The position numbers were made by a program, and so were the translations under genes. Shown here one piece after another: positions 5,479 to 15,021 of a stretch of DNA of 64,000 nucleotides (positions are counted from its first letter, which is position 1; each line of letters opens with the position of its first letter). Under the pieces are notes generated by a model, which worked only from the letters and a program-made list of their open reading frames with translations, did not search any database and had not been told where the DNA came from. Where the stretch lies: the NCBI GenBank assembly GCA_017468115.1, contig JAFUJS010000008.1:1-64000 (forward strand), read 5' to 3'. Source of the DNA: Clostridia bacterium. Its GTDB lineage: Bacteria > Bacillota_A > Clostridia > Oscillospirales > CAG-272.

Positions 5479-7179
5479 ATGCTTGAATTTGCAAAGGACA
5501 GCGCCCTTTGGGACAGAGTCCGTACAGACGAGGCTTTTGCCAGACACAGAAAAGAGATTAAGGCGGAATACGACAGAACATTTCAGAAAAAACCCAGATG
5601 CAGCACAGCCTGGGACGTTTTGGAATTTCCAAAGGGACCCGGTGGCGGACCTGAAACCTTCCGTCAGCTTCAATCTGCTGCGCTTATGACATTAATTTAC
5701 CCCGACAACGAGGAGTATTTAAGGAGCCTGATTGAGGTAATTTGGGAAATTTGTAACGAATATACCTGGGCGCCTCTTGGACACTACAACGACTACTACA
5801 ACCGCACTCCACAGGACTTTGACCCCGGCCTTATTGATATTTTTGCCGCATCCTTGGCTTTCTCCCTTGCAGAGATTAAGCACCTTATTAAGGATAGATT
5901 TCCAAAGCTTCTTAACGACAGAATTTCCTATGAGCTAAGGCGCCACACAATTGAGCCTTATCTTACAAGAACATTTTTCTGGGAGCATCATAACAATAAC
6001 TGGACCGCTGTTTGCACAGGCGCAGTTGGCGGCGTTTTGATGTATGAGGACCCAGAGGAGTTTGAAAGACAGTTCCCACGTCTTCAAAAATCCATGGAAT
6101 GCTATCTTGCCAGCTACGACGACGACGGAATGTGCGTAGAGGGTACAGCATATTGGGGCTTTGGCTTTGGATTTTTTGCAGTTTATGCTATGCTTCTTCG
6201 TGAGTATTCAAACGGAGAGTACGACTGGCTGAAAAACCCGAAGGTTAAGTCAATTTCACAGTTCATTCAAAAGATGCACTTGCAGCCAAATATTCTTGCA
6301 ATGTTCAGCGATGTAAACGCAAGAGAGGGCTACTGGGTGGGTCTGCCTCATATGCTTAAAACAGTATATGGCGATGCTATTGAAAGGCTACCCCTTGACC
6401 AAGCAACAATTGTTGCTTATTGCCACTGGGCATTTGCCTTCCGTTCAACGGTTTACTATAACCCCGAATACACCACACAAAAGCTTGAAAACGGCACATA
6501 TTATGCCCCTGTCAGCAACTATTTTATTAAGAGAACCGACAACTACGGTCTTGCCTTCAAGGGCGGCAACCAATGGGAAAGCCATAACCATCAGGACGTT
6601 GGCTCCTTCATTCTTGCAAGAAATAACAAGCAAATCTTCTGCGACTTCGGTTACATAGGTCCGGGCAATTGGCCGGGCTATCAGGGCTCAAGAAGAAATG
6701 AATACTTCCAGCCCTCATCCTTCTCCCACAGCCTACCTATATTTGACGATATGGGACAGGGCGGAGACGACACAAACAAGGCAAGAGCAGTGTATAACGA
6801 GGAAACGGGCGTGGTTTATATGGACTTCACCCTCGGATACGACAGGAAGAAGCACTATAAGCTACAAAAGGCGGAAAGAAGCTTTAAGCCGCTTGATGAC
6901 AGAATCGAAATGCACGACAAGTTCACCTTCAGCGACAAGACCAAGATAACCGAGCGCTTTGTAACAACAATCAAGCCACAGGTTGACGGAAATACCGCTA
7001 TAATGGGCGACGTTCGACTAAGCACAACCTCAAACGCAACATTGAACGTAATAGAGCAGCCCTACGTTGACCAGCTGCCTGACGAAAACGGCAACTACAA
7101 CCAAATCTGCTATCTGCTTGATTACACCTTGAACGGCGACACAACAGAGTTCGATGCAGTAATTGATTTCTTAAGCTAA
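5479..7179 (+). CDS. Heparinase II/III-family protein (polysaccharide lyase-like)
   Basis: A 566-residue protein with ATG preceded by AAAAGGAG. There is no signal peptide, so it should act in the cytoplasm on imported oligosaccharides. The N-terminal half is an alpha/alpha toroid with the family-type segment NNWTAVCTGAVGG near residue 175 and EGTAYWGFGFGF near 220. The C-terminal half is beta-sandwich-like and begins around the motif ESHNHQDVGSF, which carries the conserved His/Asp metal-site residues of heparinase II/III (PL12/PL21-type) proteins. These enzymes cleave uronic-acid-containing chains by beta-elimination. It is transcribed divergently from a secreted esterase under a shared operator. 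The substrate (heparin, alginate or plant glycan) cannot be told. Confidence 0.85.
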   Translation: MLEFAKDSALWDRVRTDEAFARHRKEIKAEYDRTFQKKPRCSTAWDVLEFPKGPGGGPETFRQLQSAALMTLIYPDNEEYLRSLIEVIWEICNEYTWAPLGHYNDYYNRTPQDFDPGLIDIFAASLAFSLAEIKHLIKDRFPKLLNDRISYELRRHTIEPYLTRTFFWEHHNNNWTAVCTGAVGGVLMYEDPEEFERQFPRLQKSMECYLASYDDDGMCVEGTAYWGFGFGFFAVYAMLLREYSNGEYDWLKNPKVKSISQFIQKMHLQPNILAMFSDVNAREGYWVGLPHMLKTVYGDAIERLPLDQATIVAYCHWAFAFRSTVYYNPEYTTQKLENGTYYAPVSNYFIKRTDNYGLAFKGGNQWESHNHQDVGSFILARNNKQIFCDFGYIGPGNWPGYQGSRRNEYFQPSSFSHSLPIFDDMGQGGDDTNKARAVYNEETGVVYMDFTLGYDRKKHYKLQKAERSFKPLDDRIEMHDKFTFSDKTKITERFVTTIKPQVDGNTAIMGDVRLSTTSNATLNVIEQPYVDQLPDENGNYNQICYLLDYTLNGDTTEFDAVIDFLS

Positions 7180-7181
7180 AC

Positions 7182-7215
7182 AAAAAGAACAGACCAAAAC
7201 GGTCTGTTCTTTTTT
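7182..7215. terminator. Bidirectional terminator
   Basis: AAAAAGAACAGACC (7182-7195) pairs with GGTCTGTTCTTTTTT (7201-7215). It separates the convergent heparinase-like gene from the end of the 37-kb minus-strand array. Confidence 0.9.
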
Positions 7216-7218
7216 ATT

Positions 7219-8589
7219 TTAGCTATTACTAGAATTCTCTTGTGGGCTTACAGGAGCACCTGAAGGGGTGGCTCCGTTTGGCACGGATTGTGGCGCGGGC
7301 TGTACTGGTGCAGTGGTAGCTGCGGGAGCTCCAAAGGCGCCGTCAACAAATGCGTTTGCAATCCAGATAAGAGCAGAAATAAGTAGAATACCAACAAACT
7401 GCTCAAAGATAGCAACGCTCCAGCCGTAGCCGATGCTTGGAATTTTCAATACGATAATTGAAATGATAGCAAGAGAGGAGATTACAATCTCGCTAATGTG
7501 CTTTGTCTTAGGCTCAACAACCTTAACCTTAAGTCTTTCAACCTCGCCCTCGCCTGCGTATATAGCATAAAGAAGGGACAAGCCAGAGCTTGACACAGCA
7601 TTCTTTGCCTTTGTGAACATAGTCAAGCAAAGGATGAACAATAGTAGGTTAAGCACAGGGAATAGAATTGTTGAGATTGAGAAGCCGTTTGAAATTGTAC
7701 CTGCCAAAGCAGTCAAAAGTGAAGAGAACGAGGATGAGAATAGCTTATAGCCCCTAATTGTAAGTAGGAGAATAGCTATCAAGGAGAAGCCAACGAAAAT
7801 AGATGCGTTCTTAAGGAAAACGACACGCTTGCTCTCCCAAACCTGTTTTCTATTGAACAGAAAATTAACCACCATGGCGCCAACGGTGAGAACAAAGGCG
7901 GCAATAAACGCGCCTGTGGTTTCTGGAGCAATCTCGTAGCCGATGTAGTATGCGTTGTCTCCTGTGCCACCGGAAATGCTGGCAAAGAAGGAGAGAAGTA
8001 TAAAGGAAGAGAATATGCTCGCCATAGCCTTAAATACCTGTATTGAAAGCTTGTGAGATTTCTTCTTGCAGAAGCGAACGATTGAAACAATAATGCCTAT
8101 GAAGGAAATGAAAAATGTGGAAATAGCTGTTCCTGCAACAAAGGCATTAGAGTAAATCGTCATAACGCCGCCGAGGCTTGACATAACCTCGTCCACGCTA
8201 CCTGCGCTCATGTTCTCAAGGCTATTAATAGCAGCCTCAAAGCTAGGTATCATAGCGCCTGTCTTAGAAGAGAATAGGTAGTCAAAAAGACCAAGTGATT
8301 GTGAATAGGTTGCACTTGTGCCCATTATTGTTGCCTGTCTTAGAAAGCCAACGAATGGGGCAAGGCAAAGGAGCAAAATTGCAACGAATAGCATAATGTC
8401 GGAAATCAATCGCCAAAGGGGACGCTTAGCTTCCACGGGTGGAGCGATTGGCTGCTGAGGTGGCTGCACTGGTTGTACAGGAGCCATGCCGTCAACTGGA
8501 GCGCCACAGCCTGTGCAAAATCTTCCTGTAACAGGCTTTCCGCAATTTCTGCAGAAGCGAGGAGTATTAGAGTCCGCCGAATAAGTCAT
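7219..8589 (-). CDS. Zinc-ribbon multi-spanning membrane protein
   Basis: A 456-residue protein. ATG at 8589 is chosen because GAGGAGG lies 6 bases upstream. The first residues carry a double zinc-ribbon knuckle (CRNCGKP and CTGCGAP), followed by a Pro/Gln linker. Six to eight hydrophobic membrane helices come next, then a C-terminal Pro/Ala/Ser tail. N-terminal zinc ribbons on membrane proteins are common in Clostridia (zinc_ribbon_2-type), usually with unknown roles. It is the last gene of the 37-kb array and its start lies within the end of the preceding gene, so it is translationally coupled to it. I would guess a structural or sensor membrane subunit; function is not recognised. Confidence 0.7.
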   Translation of the reverse strand: MTYSADSNTPRFCRNCGKPVTGRFCTGCGAPVDGMAPVQPVQPPQQPIAPPVEAKRPLWRLISDIMLFVAILLLCLAPFVGFLRQATIMGTSATYSQSLGLFDYLFSSKTGAMIPSFEAAINSLENMSAGSVDEVMSSLGGVMTIYSNAFVAGTAISTFFISFIGIIVSIVRFCKKKSHKLSIQVFKAMASIFSSFILLSFFASISGGTGDNAYYIGYEIAPETTGAFIAAFVLTVGAMVVNFLFNRKQVWESKRVVFLKNASIFVGFSLIAILLLTIRGYKLFSSSFSSLLTALAGTISNGFSISTILFPVLNLLLFILCLTMFTKAKNAVSSSGLSLLYAIYAGEGEVERLKVKVVEPKTKHISEIVISSLAIISIIVLKIPSIGYGWSVAIFEQFVGILLISALIWIANAFVDGAFGAPAATTAPVQPAPQSVPNGATPSGAPVSPQENSSNS

Positions 8590-9733
8590 CGTAATCCTCC
8601 TCAAAATCAAAGATTTCTACCTCAGGAAGGGTAACCTCGGTTGTATCAAAGTCTGTGTAGTGTGTCTCAACGGAAAGAATAAAGGTGTCTGTTCCGTTTG
8701 ACATTTGAAGGTTAATGATAGAGTATGCAAGTCTATCGCCGTCAACTACATATTCAGAGCTAAAGTGAACGTTATATTGCTCCCAAGCCTGATTAAACTG
8801 AGCATAAGCGCTCTCGCCAAGCATAGCGCGGCAAACGTCCTTGTACTTTTCCTCTGGCATGCTGAAGCGACCCTCGCCAGTCTTAATAAAGAAGGAAGCG
8901 TCAGCGGGAATAGCAAAGATAAAGTCTGTTACCTGTGTCATAGAATTAAGAGAGCTAATCTCAATTCTGTCGTTGCCCTTGAGAATCATAAGGCCGCCGC
9001 CCATAAGGTACATATTGTGCTTGCGAAGCTCCCTGTCAACCTGTGCAAGGTCGTAGTAGCCACCCTTTACAGAGGCATAGCTCTTAAGGTTAGCACCATC
9101 CTGCTCCTCGATAAAGGCATCAACGAACATACCTGGGTAGTCCTGTCTAAAGTGAGCAAGGGTGTTGTCATACTTAATGGTTTGCAAATATGAGCTTTCA
9201 ACAGGCATACCATCCTTTATAACTGTAAGTCCAAGCGTAGTTGTGCTTGTGCAATCAACATACTTGCTACCGTCTGTAAGCTCCTCAAAGTAGCTATTTG
9301 TCATCTGCTCACCAACCTTTTGAATGTAGGTGAAGTAGAAGTAGCCTGATGAGGTGTTGAGAATGTAAAGCTCACTTTGAGCATTCTTCTCGTTGTAATT
9401 ATAGTCAACCATGCCAAGCTCTGCGCTTACAATGCTAGCAGAGGTAAATTGACTAAGGTTTTTGGAGGAAATCTCTTCCTCTGAAAGGTCACTAATTTTT
9501 GTATAGGAATTAAAGGTGCTGACAACGGTTTTACCGTTTAGCTCCTTTTCTACATATGCCATGGCGCTTGCCTCGGTTGTAGGGTAGGACTCCTTGGAGA
9601 TGGCACCGGTAAAGGTTTCGTTTGGATTAATCGAAGCCTTTGGAGTAAAGGAGCCACCGGTTGCAAAGAGAACAGAAACAACCAAGAGCACAACAGCAAG
9701 AGAAATAGAAGCCTTAATAATTGCTGCTTTCAT
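8567..9733 (-). CDS. Membrane-anchored extracytoplasmic protein, unknown
   Basis: A 388-residue protein with one N-terminal hydrophobic segment (residues about 8-27, SISLAVVLLVVSVLFATGG) and no lipobox Cys, so it is probably a signal anchor. The rest is soluble, rich in Ser/Thr/Tyr and beta structure, and ends in an acidic tail (DFEEDYDDLFGGL). I recognise no catalytic motif. It lies 8 bases after the first RyR-like membrane protein and overlaps the zinc-ribbon membrane protein by 23 bases, so these three are made together. It could be the outside-facing subunit of a membrane complex with them; that is inference from gene order only. Confidence 0.7.
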   Translation of the reverse strand: MKAAIIKASISLAVVLLVVSVLFATGGSFTPKASINPNETFTGAISKESYPTTEASAMAYVEKELNGKTVVSTFNSYTKISDLSEEEISSKNLSQFTSASIVSAELGMVDYNYNEKNAQSELYILNTSSGYFYFTYIQKVGEQMTNSYFEELTDGSKYVDCTSTTTLGLTVIKDGMPVESSYLQTIKYDNTLAHFRQDYPGMFVDAFIEEQDGANLKSYASVKGGYYDLAQVDRELRKHNMYLMGGGLMILKGNDRIEISSLNSMTQVTDFIFAIPADASFFIKTGEGRFSMPEEKYKDVCRAMLGESAYAQFNQAWEQYNVHFSSEYVVDGDRLAYSIINLQMSNGTDTFILSVETHYTDFDTTEVTLPEVEIFDFEEDYDDLFGGL

Positions 9734-9741
9734 AAGCTCTC

Positions 9742-11946
9742 CTAACTTATTTTAATTATTTTGTAGCCTGTTTTGTTAAGTAGCCAGTAAGCATCGTCAA
9801 GAAGCTGATAGTCGTACTTGATAACGTCCTTGTCAGCCTCGGTGGCTCCATCACGCTTTGCCACAAGCTGTCTGAACGTAACAAGACCCTCAAAGGTGGT
9901 AAGGTTGCCGTGCCTGCGCTCGCCATACACACGGCCGTTTGTATACTTAGTCTTGCCATCGACTACTGTGGTCTCGTTAAGAATTTGGTCAATGGTAGAA
10001 GGAATTATACCACGGCTTATCATAAAGGCGTTCCACCTTTGGTGCTCGTGAATAGCAAGGGTTTTTCTTAGGGACTCCTTAAAATCAATATCGTAGGAAA
10101 TAATCCTCTTGCCGTCTGCCAAAACTCCGCTATACTTATCGTAACAAATCGGGTCGCCAAGAGCGTAGGTGCTTAAAAACTCCTTCTCGGAAACAGCTTC
10201 CCTTGGGTCGCTTGCCTTTACGTAGTCGTAGCCGATAAGATTAAGCTTTGACCTAAGGCTAAGGCAGCAGTAAATGCTGGAATCCCTTTCCATTTGAGTT
10301 TTGTTCTTATACCATTTTTTGTGGGATTCCTTAGCGGAATCAGCAATTTCTGCCTCGCTAAGTGTGGCGCCACGGCTGGTAATCTTGTACTCAAGGTCGT
10401 AAACCTGATTTCTAAGCTGCGACATCTTAAACAGGTCGTCGCCAAGAAGCTTATCTATGTTATAAACAATGCTTGCCTCGTGGCCGATAAAGTAGCAGGA
10501 GTCCTGCTCAAGCAGGGTGTCGCTCTTTTTATGGGTCCTTGCCTTAACGAATATGGTAAGGTTGGAAATGCCCCACTCCTGCTTCTTTTCAAGAAGCTTT
10601 TGAGCCATATCAATATTTTCAAGGTCGGAGCCGAAGCCGATAATGATAAAGTTAACATCATTCCTGCTTCTTGAGGTAACGGACTTGATTTTTTGATAAA
10701 AGCTCTGGTCGTTTGTGTCAATGCTGATGTATTCCTCATTGGCAGGAAGCTCTGGAAATGGCAGATAAAGCTCCCTTTGAGAAATATCAACCTCGTTTAC
10801 AAAGCGATAATAGTTGTGGTTAAGATTTTTGTTGTTTTCAGCCTTGTCCTTATCAAGCATATAGTAATTAACAGGCTTGGAAACAATTTTATCGTCCTTC
10901 TCGGTCAAAAACTGGTTGTTTGCAACCGAGGTAAGAAAGATTTGCTGATTAGTCTTGCCAAAGCCGATAAACAAAACGTTGATATTTACGTTTTCCTTAA
11001 TGGTTGCCTTTTCGTAATCAATGTGTCTTTCGTCCATAAAGCGAGTGAGAGGGTAATTGTCAATAAAGTCAATGGCAATTTCCTGATACTTGTTAACATA
11101 GCTAAGACAGCCGTGGGCGGTTGCAACTATATCGGCATATAGTGTTTCATACTTAGGGTCGCCGTAAACAAATATTCTAAGCCCGTCAAAGAGTCTGTCC
11201 TGAAGCGCCTCAGGGCTTTGTTCAATAATCTCGGTGAAAAGACGGCAAAGGCGCATGTTCCTTTCCTCATCGCCTGTGTTGATAACAACAATGTGGCGCC
11301 TTGAATATCTCTTGATTGAGCCAACAATCCAGCGGACGCTGTCCTCCTCATCCTTGATTAGAGAATAGTATATTTTGTTTTGGTAAAGCCTTTCGCACGC
11401 CTTTTCGTCAAGGTCGTCAATAATAACCTTTGTGCGTGTTTTGTCGCTTTCGTAAATTGTTTCGTTTTTCTCGTTGTCGCCGAAGATAAACAGCCTTTCG
11501 TTGAAGGTAAAGCGGCGCTTAAGCCAACCGAAGAAGGACCAAATCTGCTGGCTTGTAAAGGAAAGTGTAAACAAAATAGCATTTAGCCCCACCATTACAA
11601 AGGTAAAGTAAATTGTAAAGGCATAGAAGGGGCTTGCTTCCATTAAGGAGGCAATTGGGGAAACATCATATTTCAGTACCACAAGATTAATAATCTCGTG
11701 GACAGAGGCAAAGAAGGTGTTAAGGATTGTGTTGCCTGTAATCGCCTCAGCCTCTGCATAGAGAATGCCTATAAAGTAAAGGGGAATGGCAATTACATAA
11801 ATAATAGCGCATTTGCCCTTCTTGAAGGTTCTGAGAAAGGCTATTCTATCAGCTCTTTTCTTAATAATAACGCTGGTAATAACAAAGATAAGCTCGGCAA
11901 AAAGAGCCAAAAGACATATAGCAGTAATAACGTTTTGTATTATCAT
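9742..11946 (-). CDS. Membrane protein with two Rossmann-like motifs and a C-terminal RyR-like domain (paralogue 1)
   Basis: A 734-residue protein. Three N-terminal membrane helices (about residues 5-28, 46-66, 105-130) are followed by a large cytoplasmic part. Dinucleotide-binding-type glycine motifs occur at 324-335 (VLFIGFGKTNQQ) and 433-444 (FIIIGFGSDLEN), as in TrkA/RCK or CASTOR-type channel regulators. The C-terminus has EHQRWNAFM (634-642) and RHGNLTTFEGL (678-688), the Trp/His pattern of ryanodine-receptor-like (RyR) repeats found in bacterial proteins. Its ATG overlaps the stop of its paralogue by four bases. Known biology: RCK-like domains gate channels by nucleotide binding, and RyR-type domains are suspected ligand sensors. 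Inference: a ligand-gated membrane sensor for the TIR-containing unit. No selectivity-filter motif is seen. Confidence 0.65.
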   Translation of the reverse strand: MIIQNVITAICLLALFAELIFVITSVIIKKRADRIAFLRTFKKGKCAIIYVIAIPLYFIGILYAEAEAITGNTILNTFFASVHEIINLVVLKYDVSPIASLMEASPFYAFTIYFTFVMVGLNAILFTLSFTSQQIWSFFGWLKRRFTFNERLFIFGDNEKNETIYESDKTRTKVIIDDLDEKACERLYQNKIYYSLIKDEEDSVRWIVGSIKRYSRRHIVVINTGDEERNMRLCRLFTEIIEQSPEALQDRLFDGLRIFVYGDPKYETLYADIVATAHGCLSYVNKYQEIAIDFIDNYPLTRFMDERHIDYEKATIKENVNINVLFIGFGKTNQQIFLTSVANNQFLTEKDDKIVSKPVNYYMLDKDKAENNKNLNHNYYRFVNEVDISQRELYLPFPELPANEEYISIDTNDQSFYQKIKSVTSRSRNDVNFIIIGFGSDLENIDMAQKLLEKKQEWGISNLTIFVKARTHKKSDTLLEQDSCYFIGHEASIVYNIDKLLGDDLFKMSQLRNQVYDLEYKITSRGATLSEAEIADSAKESHKKWYKNKTQMERDSSIYCCLSLRSKLNLIGYDYVKASDPREAVSEKEFLSTYALGDPICYDKYSGVLADGKRIISYDIDFKESLRKTLAIHEHQRWNAFMISRGIIPSTIDQILNETTVVDGKTKYTNGRVYGERRHGNLTTFEGLVTFRQLVAKRDGATEADKDVIKYDYQLLDDAYWLLNKTGYKIIKIS

Positions 11947-14156
11947 TTTGCCTCCTCTTGGATAAGAACACCCTCGTCATTAATAATGGTTGAGTCCTTG
12001 TGCTGGTCTTTCTTGCTAAGTCGGTCGTAGGGCACAAGGTTCTTGTGAATTTTAGCCATATAGTTTTTGTCCACGCCTTCGACGTAGGTAAAGCCGTCGG
12101 AGCGCATAAAAGCATTCCAACGAATATGCTCATATTTGGAAAGCACTTCACTATCGTTCTTTGGCAAAACGTTGCACTTAAGGCCGATAGTGTAGTAAAC
12201 AGCCTCTGCCATAGAGGAGCGCCTGAAATACTCAACTCGCTCAAAGCTCTTTTCGTTGTCAAACATATTTCCGCTGGCAGCACCGGACCACTTAACGTGG
12301 CATTTTATAGCACGCCTTTCAAGCTCTTTTTGCTCCAGCATATCAACAGTAAAGTTCTTTTCAAGGCTGCCAAGGAAGGTAATATTGTATGGTGTGAGGT
12401 CAAATGCAACAAGTCCGCAGGGAGCATTTTCGTCCCTTGCGTCTTGCCTGTGTCCACCATCAAGCAAATGGGACTTCTTGTTGTTATAAACAACAGAATA
12501 AATAGGCGGCATTCCGTCCTTGTATTTTTGGCTTTGTGTAAGCTGAACCCTTGCTCTGATTGCGGTTTGAATATTCAGGTCGTCATTACCGAGAGTAACA
12601 TAAATGCCCGTAATATCATCAATACCAAGAAGGGTGTCCATAAAGTCCTTAGAGGTAACGTTTGTGTTGTCGTGGAAGCAAAGGGTGTACTGACAGTCTC
12701 CCTCAATACACTTGCCGCTGTGGCTTACCAAATCGGGGGCGATAGAGCAGATTTTGTCCTGACCGTTTTCGCTGTCAAAAATATGAACTGTGGTTTTGTA
12801 GCCCTTAACCTGTGAGGTGAAGCACACCGCCTTCAAAAGCTCCGTGCCGTAGCCACCAAGACCTGCAATAACAAGATTGATGTGCTTTTGTCCGGATTTT
12901 TCAACTGCGTAATCAAAAATAGGATGCTCAATAAGAGTAGAGTATGCAAGGTTTCTGCTTTCGTTTATTCTGCGTACCTTTGGGTGCAGGAAAACAGGCT
13001 CATCGCAATTGGACTTGTCGCCCTTGCGCTTTGCAACACGCTGCGCCTGCTCCAAGTAAAGCGCTCTTTCTTTGGAAAGAAAGGCTTCCTTTGCATTTTT
13101 TCTTTGCTCCTCGTCTGAAATAGCATTGATTTCATTAAGTCTTTCCAGATAAGCACGCTCACCTGAGTCAAGGAAAAGTGAGTCAATAATAGCCTCGCTC
13201 TCACGACCCTTTGCAAAAACAAAGAATTGGCTGTATGAGTTGTTAAGAATATCAATGGTCTTGCATTGCTCAATCATAGCAATGGCAAAGTTTACATTTT
13301 CCGTTTCGTTTTCGCTGATAAAGTATGCCTTTATATACTTGTCCCTTTTCATATAGCGCAGGTTAATTTCCTTGATGCTTTTCTTAATGCAAACAGCGCC
13401 AAGGTCCTTAGCCTGACGGATAAGCACACCATCGTCCCCGTCCTCCTTTTTGTCGTCAACCTCAGTAAAGATTATGAGGGCAGGAAGAATATTAAGACGC
13501 TTTTTAATCCATGAAAACGGATTTTTTTCATTTTCCCAAAGCTCTAGCTTTTTGGTTTCACGCTGTCTGTAAATATCTGTTGCAAGCGCCAAGGACCTTT
13601 CGTTCAGCTCTGACATTATGTAAACATTGGAGCGTCTGTGGAAAGCAACCCTGACACGGGCAAGCATTTCACGGAAGAATATCAAAACAACGCCGGCTGT
13701 AAGAATGGGCGCTAAAAGATGTATAAACGAGGAGTAGGTAGTGTAAATATTAAACACATACTCGTGTCCTACGAAATTGTCAATAGTAATAGCGTCTGCT
13801 ATGGCATCATAGCCACCGTCAAGAATAAAAATCTTCAGTGTGTTGTTAAAGGAAAGCAGAGCGCTTTTTATGATGCGAAATACAAGAGAGTCGCTTGCAA
13901 GCGCCTCTGAAAAATAAAGGGCAGGGAAGTACATCGTGCTGGAGGCAATGAAAAAGCCTGCGATAAAAATTTGGAAGGCAGAGAAAATACTGCTCTTCTT
14001 GTATTTCTTCTTGCGGTCTATGTCGTCATCGTCTACAACGGACCGAAAGTGTGCCCTTTTGTGCTTAAGAAAGACAATAATTGATGTAAAAAGGGCAACT
14101 ATAAATATAAAAATAGATATGGTGGAAAAAATCGCCACCAGCTTAAACATATCCAT
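11943..14156 (-). CDS. Membrane protein with Rossmann-like motif and RyR-like domain (paralogue 2)
   Basis: A 737-residue protein with membrane helices at about residues 5-29, 58-82 and 140-162. A long cytoplasmic region follows, with one clear Rossmann glycine motif at 427-440 (NLVIAGLGGYGTEL). The C-terminus (676-722) reads EHIRWNAFMRSDGF, then NYMAKIHKNLVPYDRL, a better match to the RyR repeat than its neighbour: the KxHxNLVPYDxL segment is diagnostic. The two paralogues share length, layout and the EHxRWNAFM element but are otherwise divergent, suggesting an old duplication and a hetero-oligomeric complex. Four-base overlap with the downstream paralogue. Ligand and transported species are unknown. 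Confidence 0.7.
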   Translation of the reverse strand: MDMFKLVAIFSTISIFIFIVALFTSIIVFLKHKRAHFRSVVDDDDIDRKKKYKKSSIFSAFQIFIAGFFIASSTMYFPALYFSEALASDSLVFRIIKSALLSFNNTLKIFILDGGYDAIADAITIDNFVGHEYVFNIYTTYSSFIHLLAPILTAGVVLIFFREMLARVRVAFHRRSNVYIMSELNERSLALATDIYRQRETKKLELWENEKNPFSWIKKRLNILPALIIFTEVDDKKEDGDDGVLIRQAKDLGAVCIKKSIKEINLRYMKRDKYIKAYFISENETENVNFAIAMIEQCKTIDILNNSYSQFFVFAKGRESEAIIDSLFLDSGERAYLERLNEINAISDEEQRKNAKEAFLSKERALYLEQAQRVAKRKGDKSNCDEPVFLHPKVRRINESRNLAYSTLIEHPIFDYAVEKSGQKHINLVIAGLGGYGTELLKAVCFTSQVKGYKTTVHIFDSENGQDKICSIAPDLVSHSGKCIEGDCQYTLCFHDNTNVTSKDFMDTLLGIDDITGIYVTLGNDDLNIQTAIRARVQLTQSQKYKDGMPPIYSVVYNNKKSHLLDGGHRQDARDENAPCGLVAFDLTPYNITFLGSLEKNFTVDMLEQKELERRAIKCHVKWSGAASGNMFDNEKSFERVEYFRRSSMAEAVYYTIGLKCNVLPKNDSEVLSKYEHIRWNAFMRSDGFTYVEGVDKNYMAKIHKNLVPYDRLSKKDQHKDSTIINDEGVLIQEEAK

Positions 14157-14183
14157 TGGGTCTCTCCTTTGCCGGTAAGGCTA

Positions 14184-14209
14184 GTGCGTTGCCCAATAGG
14201 ACAACGCAC
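14184..14209 (-). other. Intercistronic hairpin without U-tail
   Basis: GTGCGTTG (14184-14191) and CAACGCAC (14202-14209) form a perfect 8-bp stem with a 10-base loop. It lies between the SpeD-like gene and the first RyR-type gene. No T-run follows, so it is more likely an mRNA processing or stability element than a terminator. Confidence 0.6.
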
Positions 14210-14218
14210 GCCAAAAAA

Positions 14219-15010
14219 TTATTTAACTATAACATCCTGCCAATGCTTATGGCTATCGTGTCTATTTTGTTGAGAGTCCATTCTTTGCTCGTTTTGTCTG
14301 CCTCTTAAAATAAGCACATCGCTAAAGCTGTCAAACATGCCTGCAATAGCCTCGGCATACTTGTCCTCGTCAACGGTCTTGCAGGAGAAAACATCCATCA
14401 AAACCTCGCCTGTTTTGTAGTTATAGTGCATAGCGATATGGCTTTCTGCAATAACGGCAATTCCCGAAAGGTATGTGGGATTTTTAATGTTATCTCTAAG
14501 AACGCATGGTCTTGTGATAGGATGCATGCCAACCTCGTAGGGAAGGTTGTCCAGAGTTGTCATATAGTCGTCAATGGTTGGAGTTTTATTTAGCTTCGCC
14601 TTAATCATATAGTGTGGGCCGAAGTCAGCGCTTTGGTACATTCCCATATCGCTTCCGTCAAACTCGTCCCTGTCAATTCTCTTAAGGAAGAAGGAGCCAC
14701 AGGGATATTCACGCTTTAGAAGTGTTTCAAGAAGCTGTGCATCAGCATAGCCATCATAAAGAAGGTCGGCAAAGTAACAGCCGTATTGTGGGAAGGTGTG
14801 GATTGTAAAGTGTCCGCCCTTAAGAAGCACAAATGCGCTAATTCCCACATCCTCCGGCTTTTCACAGTAATAGTATGGGATAAGCTGAGGGGGCATAATG
14901 GCATCCACCTGCATAACATTTATAACGCTGTTGATAACCTCGTAAACGTCCTTAAGGTTATCAAGGCGCTCGGTGCTACAGCCGTAAGAATCAACTAAAA
15001 TATGTATCAT
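14219..15010 (-). CDS. Tandem S-adenosylmethionine decarboxylase-like protein (SpeD-type, one half inactive)
   Basis: A 263-residue protein; ATG 15010 has AGGAG 7 bases upstream. Bacterial SpeD is about 120-130 residues and dimeric; here two copies are fused. The second half has ESHIAMH with Ser190 (pyruvoyl precursor), His195 and Cys210 in DVFSC, exactly the +5 and +20 spacing of the processing/catalytic Ser, His and Cys in Thermotoga-type SpeD. In the first half the site reads GGHFTIHTFP and LLYDG. His71 remains, but Ser is Gly66 and Cys is Asp86, so this half cannot self-process. SpeD makes decarboxylated SAM for spermidine synthesis. No spermidine synthase is present; agmatine deiminase is four genes upstream in the same unit. 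Confidence 0.8.
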   Translation of the reverse strand: MIHILVDSYGCSTERLDNLKDVYEVINSVINVMQVDAIMPPQLIPYYYCEKPEDVGISAFVLLKGGHFTIHTFPQYGCYFADLLYDGYADAQLLETLLKREYPCGSFFLKRIDRDEFDGSDMGMYQSADFGPHYMIKAKLNKTPTIDDYMTTLDNLPYEVGMHPITRPCVLRDNIKNPTYLSGIAVIAESHIAMHYNYKTGEVLMDVFSCKTVDEDKYAEAIAGMFDSFSDVLILRGRQNEQRMDSQQNRHDSHKHWQDVIVK

Positions 15011-15021
15011 TGCTTTTCTCC

